From: Solenopsis invicta
Taxonomy: Eukaryota > Arthropoda > Insecta > Hymenoptera > Formicidae
Reading direction: 5' to 3'
NCBI RefSeq assembly: GCF_016802725.1
Contig: NC_052669.1
Span: 24,333,770-24,397,769 of the forward strand
DNA length: 64,000 nt
Position 1 is the stretch's first letter. Each line of letters opens with the position of its first letter. The notes under the pieces are model-generated. The model was not told the DNA's origin. It did not search any database and saw nothing but the letters and a program-made list of their open reading frames with translations. This document shows, one piece after another, positions 13,081 through 24,396 of this stretch. The position numbers were made by a program, and so were the translations under genes.

Positions 13081-14800
13081 CTTCGAGGATGCGTCGAGGA
13101 TCAATTAAACTTCGGTAAACTAAACCCATCTCGGGGGAACTTTCGAAAGGATATAAGCTACCACAGCTCGCTGTTCATCCCGGCTAAAATTTCCCGATGC
13201 TAAATAACTTTAGCAGCGTTCGCTCCGTCAGCTTTTTCCATTTTCTCGCATTCCATTCACGTTTCTTGCGTATTCCTTCAAGACGTGCTATCGATTATAG
13301 CGAGCGCGATTTCATCGTGGCGTTCGGCCGGAGCTGTCAACGTTAGAGGGGGAGGTCAACAGCGCGAGGCATTGTGCAGATGTGTCGCGGATAATAAAAG
13401 GGGTAGCGCCACCGGAGGGTTACTGAACCGCTCCTGTCGACCATGCAATACATCATTTCTTCCGGAGATGCTCTCGACAATGCCGAAGTATCCTGGAGAA
13501 CGCTCATCTCGCAACATCCATCACGAGAGGATAGGGAAGTCTGGATCCCCTGGAGTCGGGTTGAAGCATTCCTATTAGAGATACCAACGCGACTGGCAGT
13601 TATTTCCAACCGTGTGCTCGTTCTGCTGCAGGTATGCGTGTAAAATTGGCACGCGCACAATCATTCCAGTCGTTAAAGATACGTCCAGCGGAACATACGT
13701 TCATTATTGTAACATCAATCTTCTTGATAATTTCAGAGATGTCAATACAACGATACAACGATACAACAATAGAGTGTGTCTAGTAATCGTTGCGATAGCT
13801 TGTTAACGATAAGACACTGCGAACAGTGAATGCTGCAAAAGATGGATCATTGTAAATAGAAAAGATAGAGATAGGTATAGAATTTCTTCTATTAATTGGT
13901 CAACCACCTCTATACGACCAACCAGACCCGATAAACTTCACATGTTGTTTCCGTGGCTGGGGAGCCGAGCCAAAGGTGGAAAAATTATTTTTAGTCCGTC
14001 GGCTGCCGTCGGCTTATCTAAGCTTTTTACATCATCGGGCCTCCGTCTGGCCTCAAAAGCGCGGATTCACGGGAGACGCGTGTATGGCGCTTAATTGGAT
14101 GAGAGACCCACGATTAAAGAGAAGATAAATGTCAAACGGTGCGTGCACCCATAACCACGGGGTCTCAAAGGATTAATTATGGGCGACGGAGGAAAATCGC
14201 GGTTGTGTGTCTGCCGTCTGCAAAAATCACAATAACGTTGTCGCCGCCGCCAACGTCGCTGTCGTCATCGTCATCGCCATTGCCGTCGTCGTCGTCGTCG
14301 TCGTCGTAATCGACACGCACGAGCGGACCGAAAACATTGTATCGGGTCGAGCAGAGAGAAGGAGAACGAGGGTGATTCTGAATCACCAGCAGGTTCGCCC
14401 GATAAATACGATCGGCGTGGGTGTAACGTCGAACGAAGACACCCCCCTCCCCAAGATGGGAAGTCTTAGTCGAGCCCGGGGGGTCCGTTCGTCACTCAAC
14501 ACGAAAGCCGAGACACGAAAGGTAGGTGTACGGCCGACATAGACGTGGGTGAGAAGGTGTCTAGAGAAAGAGGGAGTAAGAGCTTTCTAAACACTATATC
14601 GATTTCGGCGGCGACGCGGTTACTTGTCGTCCGTGGCTAAACATGAATGGCGGGTGCACGTTTGTGCTACCCCGTTTGTGTGAAACCAGACCTCCGTCGT
14701 GCCGGACACTGTCGTGTGTCCAAGCAAGCCGGAGGATTACCCGTTCTCACCCCACTAGACCGCGCGTGACTGGTGGACGTGCTACTTGCGACAGATAAAC
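13080..14800. promoter_or_regulatory. GC/CpG-rich non-coding island upstream of sif
   Basis: CpG-rich with a CGT/GTC trinucleotide run at 14261-14308. Open frames occur on both strands at once, as expected from GC content, and none resembles a known protein. It is a candidate regulatory or promoter region; the role is inferred. Confidence 0.3.
14261..14308. repeat. GTC/CGT trinucleotide repeat
   Basis: Imperfect then perfect GTC units. Translation gives poly-Val or poly-Asp frames that are not taken as genes. Confidence 0.9.
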
Positions 14801-16200
14801 TCGTAAATCTTTAGTATAAATATATAAAACAGAATATTATATATGAGTAAAATATTAATGTATATCATAAAAATATTGAGCTATTAATATAGATAAGAAA
14901 TTTATTGTGATTTAAAGTAATTTTAGAAAATTCAAATGTGATATACGTGATATAAATATATGTGAAGTAGCTCATAAATAAATCTTATATCTTATTCCTT
15001 CATAAGTTTAAGATTAGCCTGTGCAATAGAGGCTTTTCCATCAATTAAAATGAAGAGAAGTAATCGTTTTTCTCTTATTCTCTTACAAATTTTATAGGCA
15101 ATTTAATGCGACGTGAATGGTGTGAACGAAAAAATTTATAGCATGTTCACCAATATTAAAGTCGATCGAACATCCATTTCAAGAATCATATAAGAGTTAT
15201 ACACTTTTCTTCTCTAGAACACCTTACGAGAAAAGAAAGAAAGATTAATGTCTGGATATCCTTCCACGATTGTTATCGATTCACATATAGAGATGATATA
15301 CCTGCACGTGTCCAGACAGCAAGGTCTTTCGAGACAAAGTTTCTTTCACCAAAATTTTTTCACCTACATCGATATAACTAAATTAACACAAAAACCATCA
15401 TGCAACACATCCATTTATGTTCTTTCTTTCAAAGTGCATATTTTTAATTTGAATTTTAATTATTTCATCGCTAATTTAGAAAAATAAAAAGTCTGTTTAT
15501 TTCTAACACAAAAAAAAATAAAAATAATGTTATATTTTCCTCAAAGATCACCTGGATTAAAGTTACTTTTATATAAATCAATAATTATCGCGTTTAAAAT
15601 ACGATATTTGTCCTTCTCTCTCTTTCCTGCAGAAAGAAAAGATATTCTTACAACTCAATATTTCTGTCACCGAACTGAACGAATCGACACACAGGACCGC
15701 GAGAAGATCATCGAGAAATCATGCACTTCCTCCAAGACGCACGACAAAGAAAATCGAGAGTAGAGCCAACGCCTTCATGTCGCTTCGCTTTATCGACTGA
15801 TAACTTTATTCGTGAACGGGAATCTTTTCGGATAAGCGTAAAGAAGATGATCAAGCGAAACACACCGTGACACCGAATGAGAAACAAAAACACCGAGAGA
15901 TTAGTCGCATTTTCACTCTTATCTACATTTATTTATGAGATATCTGCGTTTGTGATACCGATCAAAATCTTCGTTGAATCGTATGAAACTCCGCACTAAC
16001 GCGAAGGTCACGTAGGCTTCATGTCGCTTCTTCCTGTGGGAGCGCGAACGGAGTAACGGCGCAAGGTGAGCCAACGCCTTCGTATCTAGCCTCGTGATAG
16101 TTATCGACTCGCAGAGCTTGATACCTGGAACTTGTCCTTAAGCGAAGATCCTTCCGGAATAAGACAACAACAATAGCGACGAGGGATTAGATTATATGTC
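14800..16200. other. Non-coding stretch, nothing recognised
   Basis: Mostly AT-rich spacer or intron of the sif upstream region. No gene or repeat family was recognised. Confidence 0.5.
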
Positions 16201-16313
16201 TAGCGGTATCCAGTTCTTTCCTCCTTGAGGGTGGAGGCTGTTCGTGGCTGCCGCGGCAACGCCTCTTCTGACACGTCAACGTTAGGTACGAAAAGTAAGT
16301 AGGTAGATATGTG

Positions 16314-16315
<2 letters not shown>

Positions 16316-16365
<50 letters not shown>

Positions 16366-16434
16366 AAGAGAAAGAGAGAGAGAATGAGAAGGAGAGGAAG
16401 AGATAGAGATAGAGAAAGAGAAAGAGAGAGAGAA
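16316..16434. repeat. GA microsatellite and degenerate GA tract
   Basis: A perfect AG run from about 16316 to 16364 continues as AGA/AGAT-type degenerate sequence. Confidence 0.95.
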
Positions 16435-17436
16435 CGGGTCACGGTTAGAGGTACACGTCGCTCCCTCGTCGCGAAGCGGTCACGGGGAGACACGAAAAGC
16501 GGAAGCGGGAGCGGACGGAGAGGTGCGACTCCGCCTAGTCGCGCGCGCGAGAGGCACCACCTCACCCTGGGTAAACACACTGCGGGATGCACCACTACTA
16601 CCGCTACCACCACCATCACCACCAACGGCACCACTACCCACCACCACTACTACCAGAGCGGCACCGGTGTACATACGATCAACGCCCCGCGCCACCCACC
16701 ACCTTGCCGACGAAGGGAGAGAACGTCTCTTCTGTGTATTTCCTGTCTCCCGGTCTCGTCGTGTTTCCGCCTGATTCCTTTCTCTCGACGTCTCTAATTG
16801 TCTATCTATTTATCTACTTCTCTCTGCATTTTTCCCGTTCTCACCCTCTCTCACTCTTCTCGCCTTTCTATTTATCTACTACACCCTTATCCTCCACCAT
16901 CAACCCTCTCCCACCTCAGCTCGTCCGCGTGACGATGACTCACACTCACCGACACGGCGACGCTTCCTCCTTGGCTTCCTGGACACCCGGTGGAACAGGC
17001 CGGTGTCACGACCAGACGCTCCCGAGAGAGGAGCCCTGGCCCTGAGTGCCGCGAACGAGAGAGTCCTCTCGCGACAACACTACCGCGGAAAGACAAACGG
17101 AGAACAGTTCGAGAGGGATGCTGGAAGCGCCGCGCGCGACAGTCGGAGAGGAGGTCGTGGGCGGCGGCGGCGACGGCGACGACGGGGTACGGGGACGGCG
17201 GGGCTGGGGTTACGTGGCCCCCACGGTAGACTGAGGGAGGGGGGAAACTGGGATGAGGCACGGTATCCACCCTATTCTCGGCACGACAGGGAGAGGGAAA
17301 GAAAGAGAGAGGTAAGAAATAGGAGAGAAAGAGATAGAGAGAGAGGGAGATTCTCGCAAAACCCACCGGGACGAGACGCGACGAACGATCGGAGTAAGCT
17401 ACCCGGGTGCCGCTCCCGAAGGCACCCCCGTCGCAG

Positions 17437-17456
17437 TTGTTGTTGTCGCTGTTGTC

Positions 17457-17489
<33 letters not shown>

Positions 17490-17526
17490 GCTGTTGCTGT
17501 TGCCGCCGCTGCTGCTATTGTGGTTG
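17437..17526. repeat. CTG/TTG trinucleotide repeat
   Basis: Imperfect (CTG)n with TTG and CCG interruptions. It yields poly-Leu, poly-Cys and poly-Ser frames. Confidence 0.92.
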
Positions 17527-18129
17527 TTGCTCGCTCTAACTCGCTCTCCCCCTCGCTGCCGTGGCTGGCGACGGGCCCCGTGCCTCACGCCGTGCGATCA
17601 CGCTTCCGGTCTTTCGCGGGAAATCCTCGCGGACGATGTAGCCATGGATACTGCAGGATCCGGCAGGGAGAGGCGACTGCCCCGTCGCGCGCGCACCCCG
17701 TTCCTCCGCTTGCTCCTGTCCCCGCTGCCGCCGCCGCCACCCTCGGCGCACCCCTTCTGCCTCCGCCGCGATGCGCACCCCACGGCCGAAAATGTCAATA
17801 TCCTCTCTCGCGCTGCGCCCGCGATGCACCCCCTCCTCGGGACCATCCACCCACCCCCGTCGCGCCGCGACGTGCCGCGCCGGTGCGCCCCACTATACGC
17901 GCCCTCCTCCGTCACCTTCATCCCCAACCCCTTTTCACAACTCCATCTCGATCCACTCTTTCTCTCTCTCACTCCGTTCTCTTTCGCTGTAGTAACCTGC
18001 GGCGATTCTCTCTCTCTCTCTCTCTCGCGTCGCCAAGACCATCCCTTACCGACTCAGGAATGAAACTACAACCGCGGGTACCCTTAAGTTCGTTATATGA
18101 ACAGGAATTTAATAACAGAAAATGAGCCG

Positions 18130-19920
18130 GTAACGAGAAAATATTTTGTCGCATATTGATGCTCACTTACCAATTGAAGAAAGACGTTTATGGAAGTATA
18201 TTTGAAGGAGGTTCTTGTTTCGTGCGCATTCCAATAGCCCCGCTAGAACACGACCCTGCGTCTCGTGCCCTTTCGCATCGCCGCCTTCGCCGCTCGCTCA
18301 CTCGATTTGTTTCCCTTCGTCATCTCAGAACAAGCTTTCTCGTTTTTTCCCTTCGAGATGAGAAATGGGTCATGTCAAAAGGGTGGTTTCTTCTAAGGAC
18401 TCGCTCTTTTCCTGTCCTTACTCTGGACGCATTTCGTGTACCTTCTCACCTCGATGTGATGGACGCACATGTGGATCTTCATCGATCGATTCCGCGCTCT
18501 CCGTTTATCGTAGTTACGCAGATGGGGGTTGATCGGTGTTTCCGTCCTCGCCCTCGTCCTCATCCTCGTCGGCATCACCACTGCTGTCAAGCCGATTGAC
18601 GAGTAACCATAGCGATCGGCGATCGATGCGAGGCACGCGTGTACTCAATCATCCGAAGGGTACCATCTCGCATCCGCGGAAATCGTCATATTCAACGCTG
18701 CAATTTTATTTCGTTATTTAATCGTCTATCATAACGCGTTTGCGATTCGCAGAAAATGCATTTACCTTTTTCCAGCAAATAAAAATATTTAAACAAATAT
18801 ATTTTGTATAGAAAGAACGTTCCAATAAATATCATTGTGAATAATTCTGCTCTCTTTTTTTTCTCTGTTGTTTCTCTCTAATTTTTCTTTTTAGTCTCTC
18901 CTTCGTGATAATTGCACAAGGGTAGAAAAAAAGGAGGTACGTGCGTGGCAAAAGCGCCACGTCTGACGAGTAGTGGATCTTTTCTACTTGCAGAAAATTT
19001 CTCATCTTCAAAATGGCTGTAAAAGAAAAATTTTTAATTTTATTTTAAATTATATAAAATATATTATATCATATTAAACTATGTTATTTTATATTATATT
19101 GTATAGTTTATATAATATAATATAAATTTTTATTAATATATAATAAACTATATTACATATTATCAAATATATTTTTATTTTAAATTACATAAACTATAAA
19201 TCAATATTTATCAGTAATTAATATAAGTTTTAAATATCAGTTACTATTATTTTATATATTAGTATGGTTAACAAAGAAATTTACAATCATTGATTTAAAT
19301 GTAACAGATATATATTGTTATATCAATACAGAAACGCATTAATTTTTATTTGCTGATTTACTTACACCGTTTAAGCAAAGATACCGATCATACTGTCGCA
19401 ACACAGCTGCGATTTGTAATAAGATTTTTTTATCGTTATTCTATTTCGAGAAAGAGAACAGTGAATATATATAGAATATCGGAAATTAAATCTATTAATT
19501 GTATCTTGCTCATTGTTCCTTTTTTAAATGTAAAAAAGAGACTGAAACGCTTCTTTAAACGCCGGGGAAAGGGCCCTTTAAATCGAAACGAATCAAGTAA
19601 GCCTTTTAAATCGATTCGACACATGGCGATGTCATGAATCGCGGCCATCGTAGCATTTTTTCGATATAAATAAGGATGCGCAAAGTTTCATTCTATCATC
19701 GTTTTCTTTCACCCTTGCATCTCCATCTGTGCAATTCTGAAAACGTGTAAGAATTTGCAACGCAAATGTCAAGTGTTTAAACACGGACCTAACCTAAGAC
19801 AAAATAACTCGTGTTTACATGTGTATTCCTAACCTCTAATTTGCGCAAAAGTGATTCGAAGGCATTTGGTTATCCGCCACTCGGTGGAGATTTAAAAAAA
19901 AATTGATTCAATATCGTACT
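18130..19920. other. Intergenic DNA between the sif upstream region and RTN4IP1
   Basis: AT-rich, with a moderately GC-rich patch at 18.2-18.7 kb. No convincing gene. A short perfect stem (CGTGGC/GCCACG) lies near 18.94 kb. Confidence 0.5.
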
Positions 19921-19930
19921 CACAAGAAAG

Positions 19931-21706
19931 ATGCTGCAAAAGACGATTCTAGGATTAAAATGTACCATTCGAACAACGCATCTTCGCTCTCTATCGAAGC
20001 TGTCGGCTAACTTGAAGGAGGATCCGGGCGACAAGATGCAAGCCTGGCAGATACATTCGTTTAACGGCCTGGAGGATCTAAAGCTCTCCAACGTCAGGAT
20101 ACCGATAATCACAAATCCCACTGACGTCTTGGTGAAGATCGAAGCCGCTAGTGTAAACCCCATTGACGTTGCGATGACAGGTGCTCTATGTCTATTCCTT
20201 GATTGCACTGCGTCTTCTGTCTTCAAAGCATGTGAAATTTGATATGTGTGTGACCGCAAATCAAATGTCACAGTTTATAGCTCTGTTTAGTTAAAAATGT
20301 ATAAATAGTCTCATAAACTTGTATGAGTTTTGCAATATAACTGTATAAATATTTAAATTAATGTTATATTTTAATAATTCTTATGCACTATTTTCATAGT
20401 AGAAAAATTCATATAATTCTGTATAGTCTAAGAATTTTAATAAAAAAGTATAATTTTATATTGTAGATGGCTATGGTAACACTCTCCTAAATGTCATGCG
20501 CAAAACCAAGAATTTAGCTTTTGGAAAATTCGAAGAATTGGATTTGCCATTGACATTAGGTAGAGACTTCACAGGAGTAGTTGTCTCAAAAGGATTCTCT
20601 GTAGACAACAGGCTCAAGCTAGGCGAGGAAGTTTGGGGAGTGATTCCAATTGAACAGCAGGGCTGTCACGCAAATTATGTTGTTGTTGACAGTAGCTTAG
20701 TAAGATACATTTCATTCTTTATATATCAGACAAACCAATACAACTTGCAATTATATTGAAAGATGCTTGTTTTTTTTTGTAAGGTTAATCCACGTCCTCA
20801 GAAATTATCTTATATCGAAGCTGCAAGTATCTTGTACGCTGGACTGACTGCATGGTCTGCCCTATGGATCACAGGCGGGTTATGTTACAAAACGACAATA
20901 GTTACAAGACTGAACAGGCGCGTCCTGGTCATGGGAGGCTCGGGAGGTGTTGGCACTTTGGCTATACAGTTGCTGAAAGCTTGGAACATGCATGTAAATA
21001 TTTAATAATTTAATTAACATTAAGATCTGCAATACATAAAGCATTAAATTTGTTTAGGTAATCAGTACATGTAGTAGCGACGCCGTAGAGATGCTGCAGA
21101 ATTTAGGTGCTGATGTTGTCATTGATTACAAGCAAGATAATGCTGATGCTGAAATTATTTCAGAAGGACCGTAAGTAACTGTAAACTATTAAATTACGTT
21201 ATATTAGAATAAATGTAATACATAATCATCATATCTGAGAGCAGATACGACATGATCTTAGACTGCGCGAATCAGGGGCCAGAGCATGTCAGAATAAAGG
21301 GATACCCGCATGATACATACATAACATTAAATTCGCCTCTATTAAAAAATGTTGATCATCACGGGCTAATTATGGGAATGGTAAGGAACTTTGGAGATCT
21401 TCTAAAGTTTAATATTCCAAAGGCGGAAAACAAAAGCTGTGTTAAATGGGGATTTTTTATGCCTTCCCGGATAGGGATTAATTTTCTTCAAAAGCTTGTG
21501 GAAAACGAAGAGGTATATTTAAAAATTTCTGACGCGAATTTATTCCATTAAAGATTCCATTATTTTATATTTTATATATTATATTCTATGATTTGCAGAT
21601 CGTGCCTGTTGTTCAACAGGTGTATCCTTTCCAAGACTTGCCACAAGCTTATGAGAGATTAAAGCAAGGTCATTTAAGAGGCAAACTAGTCATTGACATG
21701 AGATAA
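19931..21706 (+). CDS. RTN4IP1: Reticulon-4-interacting protein 1 homolog, mitochondrial NAD(P)H-dependent reductase family
   Basis: Six exons join in frame (19931-20180, 20467-20699, 20784-20993, 21058-21170, 21245-21512, 21599-21706) to give 393 residues, close to the human protein (396). The first 28 residues are basic and hydroxylated, like a mitochondrial presequence. A GroES-like domain follows (DVLVKIEAASVNPIDVAM; TLGRDFTGVVVSKG), then a Rossmann nucleotide-binding segment with GGSGGVG at residues 212-218. The C-terminus QGHLRGKLVIDMR is typical of the quinone-oxidoreductase family. In vertebrates the protein is a mitochondrial matrix or outer-membrane oxidoreductase linked to coenzyme Q synthesis, and human defects cause optic atrophy; transfer of that role is inference. 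It converges on WARS2 with only 125 bp between stop codons, so the 3' UTRs probably overlap. Confidence 0.95.
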
Positions 21707-21831
21707 TAAACTGAATTAAATGACTTCATATGTATATATCAATGTAATAATATAGATAGATATATATATATCAATGTAATGTATATAAAATTATATTCTA
21801 TACAAATATCATTTAGTAATAAATAATTCTT

Positions 21832-23821
21832 CTACATAACTTTTGCAGTATTCGTTATATTTTTCACATCCTGCATATCATTACCAAAAACTTTTTCTGT
21901 AACTTCTGTCCAACAGTCCGTCGCGAGCTCTGTAGCTCTTTCTGCACCTTCTTTTAAAATCTCGTCCAGATAAGCGGGTTCTCTAATTAATCTCAATACA
22001 TCCTTGCGAATTGGAGATAATTTTTCTATTATTACATCCGCTAATACCAATTTATACCTGTTAAAAATCAAGATAAATTATAACAATACAATTATCAATT
22101 CACTCCTTTATAAAAGGTTCTAGAGATAAATGTTATATAATAATAAAATATATAATTGTCAAATACTTACTGTCCTGTATTCAAACCTACAGCTTCCTTA
22201 CATATTTCCTCTGGCGTCTTTCCAGTGAGTAGAGAATGTATATCAATCAAGTTGGTCACTCCTGGTCGTCTTTCCGGTTCATAAGTCACTTCGGATGTAA
22301 AGTCAGTTATAGCTTTTTTCACTTTCTCCAATAGTATATCTGGCTCATCCAAGATATCTAACCTGGACTTAGCATTTGTGTGTGACTTTGACATTTTTTT
22401 CATAGGTTCACGTAGAGACTTGATTCTCTGACTTGGATTATCTTAAAGGATAAAAATTTTAATTGTAAGTCAATATTTCCAAAATCAAAATTAACGCAAA
22501 ATTAATTGACAAAAATTACCAGAAACATACCACTAATAAGGGTATGTGGTATTGGAAATGTTTTTCCGAATTGTCTGTTAAATATCTGTGCTAAATCTTG
22601 CGCCAATTGAATATGTTGAGCTTGATCTTGCCCAACCGGAACATGTGTTGCTCTAAGGAAAAAAATAGAACATTTTACAACATTGTATTTAAAGAATAAA
22701 GTATTTGACGATTATTTCTATCGACGACGATTATTTAGTGACTGCATAATAGAAAAAGTATCTTTGTAACTGTTGTAAAATTCTTTAATACCATTAATTT
22801 ATACATCTAGATCTAGTAGGAACTAAAGGCAAGAACCAATCATATTAAAAAATTTTTACAATAGTTGCCAAGATGTTTTTTTCTGCTGAATACAGCCAAT
22901 ATTTTGAAGGACCAATTTAATAAATTCTAAAATAAATATACATTCACATCTTAAATTCTAGATTCATTCCCTTGACATATAATTAAGAGAATTATCTTAC
23001 ATATTTAACATCAAGATACTTGCTTGTACAATAATATATCAGCTGCCTGCAGAACAGGATAGATATACAAGCCTAAAGGAACATTCTTCAAGGATTCACT
23101 TTTTTCCTTGAATTGTGGTAGATGCGCCAGCCTTGCCATGGTTGTGATACTGCACAAGACCCAACACAGTTCAGTATGCATTGGTACCTTGGACTGTTGG
23201 AATAAGATACTCCTCTTGACGTCTATCCCACATGCTATCAGTGTCGCAGTCATTAATAAAATATTCTCTCTCAATCTTTGGGGATTCTATAAATTGCGTA
23301 TTACGTTAGTAGGTGATAATAACGGAGTATAGAAATTTAAATTAATCAGGATTTTACTTGTGGTAAGGTAATGGAATGCAAATCCACTATGCTGCACAGA
23401 ACCGCCTCGCCGGAGTTCTGTAACTCTACCCATCTCCGGATGGCACCAAAATAATTCCCTAAATGTACGCTTCCCGTAGGCTGAATCCCGGAAAATATCC
23501 TCTTTGGATATTTAGGCTGTACTGCCTGTAAAATAGAAGAGCACACCGGAGTAAAAATCAATGCCATAATCAATTGTTTTTCCATTAAACAATTAACGTA
23601 ATGCCTGAACTTTTCCTGTAATAACAGTTTTGCAGTGCTTTAAACACGCATTTATATAATTGATCAATTGAATCTATTTCAAAAATAATTCCGTTTCAAG
23701 CATGAAATGAGGTTATATCACCAAAATACGATCAAACCTGATTGCCGTATTTTCTGATTCCTACGGGTTTTACTTTACGAGCTCTTTCCAAACGAGCAGC
23801 AGCTCGCAATATTTTCAACAT
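21832..23821 (-). CDS. WARS2: Tryptophan--tRNA ligase, mitochondrial
   Basis: Six exons (23738-23821, 23358-23525, 23024-23286, 22531-22652, 22171-22441, 21832-22057) give 377 residues; human WARS2 has 360. The first exon encodes an Arg/Lys/Ala-rich presequence. Class I aminoacyl-tRNA synthetase signatures are present: SGIQPTGSVHLGN with the HIGH-equivalent HLGN at residues 49-52, and KMSKS at 228-232. The ADILLYKATHVPVGQDQ stretch of the active site is split by an intron. That intron only restores the family sequence if it uses a GC donor (CAA/GCAAGT at 23024/23023), so a GC-AG intron is called. The enzyme charges mitochondrial tRNA-Trp with tryptophan using ATP. It starts 575 bp from the divergent C18orf63-like gene, which probably shares its promoter region. 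Confidence 0.96.
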
Positions 23822-24396
23822 ATTTTAAATAAATATCTTTATTATATATTTTAATGTTAGGATCTTGCGATTGTCGTACTGCGGATGCCTCATGCTCCTC
23901 GGTTGCCTGCATTGGCCTGCATCGATCAGTAGTGCCAAATGTCTCAGCCAATCACAAATGAGCTTTTAAATTTGAAATTGCGTCTAAACGCATTAGCGAT
24001 AATTACTTTACAACAATCGTACATTTGCAAAAAGCAGCAAAACTGGTTTCCACTTTCCCTCGAAGTACGAAAGATGACAAACTTCTACTTTTGAAGAAAT
24101 ATATTTCGGAAAAAAGAAAATTTACAAGAAATTAAAAAAATACGAATGCTTTCGTGGGTTATGTAAATTTGCAAAACCTATCGTTTTTTTTTTGTTTGAG
24201 AACTGCAAAAAATTAAAGTGTCAATTAACTTTACATTTGAATTACATGAAAGTGGACTTTTATGCAATTAATAAATCGCTTAATTTTATCTGTAAATTTA
24301 TAAAAATAGATATAACATTCTGTCTCATCGTTTCACACGAACCTTGAGTTCCGTCGTGGAACGTTCCTAATTTCGTCGCCCATCCGAAAGCTAATT

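Larger units (their letters stand above)
16200..18125 (-). promoter_or_regulatory. CpG island with GA and CTG repeats; candidate distal sif promoter
   Basis: The most GC- and CpG-rich block in the window, flanked by AT-rich DNA. It holds a long GA tract, runs of CTG/TTG and pyrimidine tracts. No protein gene was recognised; long open frames here are repeat translations. GA tracts near insect promoters can bind GAGA-type factors, which is general knowledge rather than evidence from this locus. A sif 5' UTR exon could start here. Confidence 0.35.

Noticed and set aside
13343..13660. Overlapping open frames of about 65-105 codons on both strands
   Set aside because: No coding signature or splice context; explained by local GC content.
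16200..18125. Several long open frames (up to 233 codons)
   Set aside because: All derive from GA, CTG and GC-rich low-complexity DNA, overlap on both strands and match no family.
23021..23024. GT donor (GCAA/GTATCT) for WARS2 exon 3
   Set aside because: Gives the wrong phase for the next exon; the GC donor two bases earlier in the codon yields the conserved YKATHVPVG.
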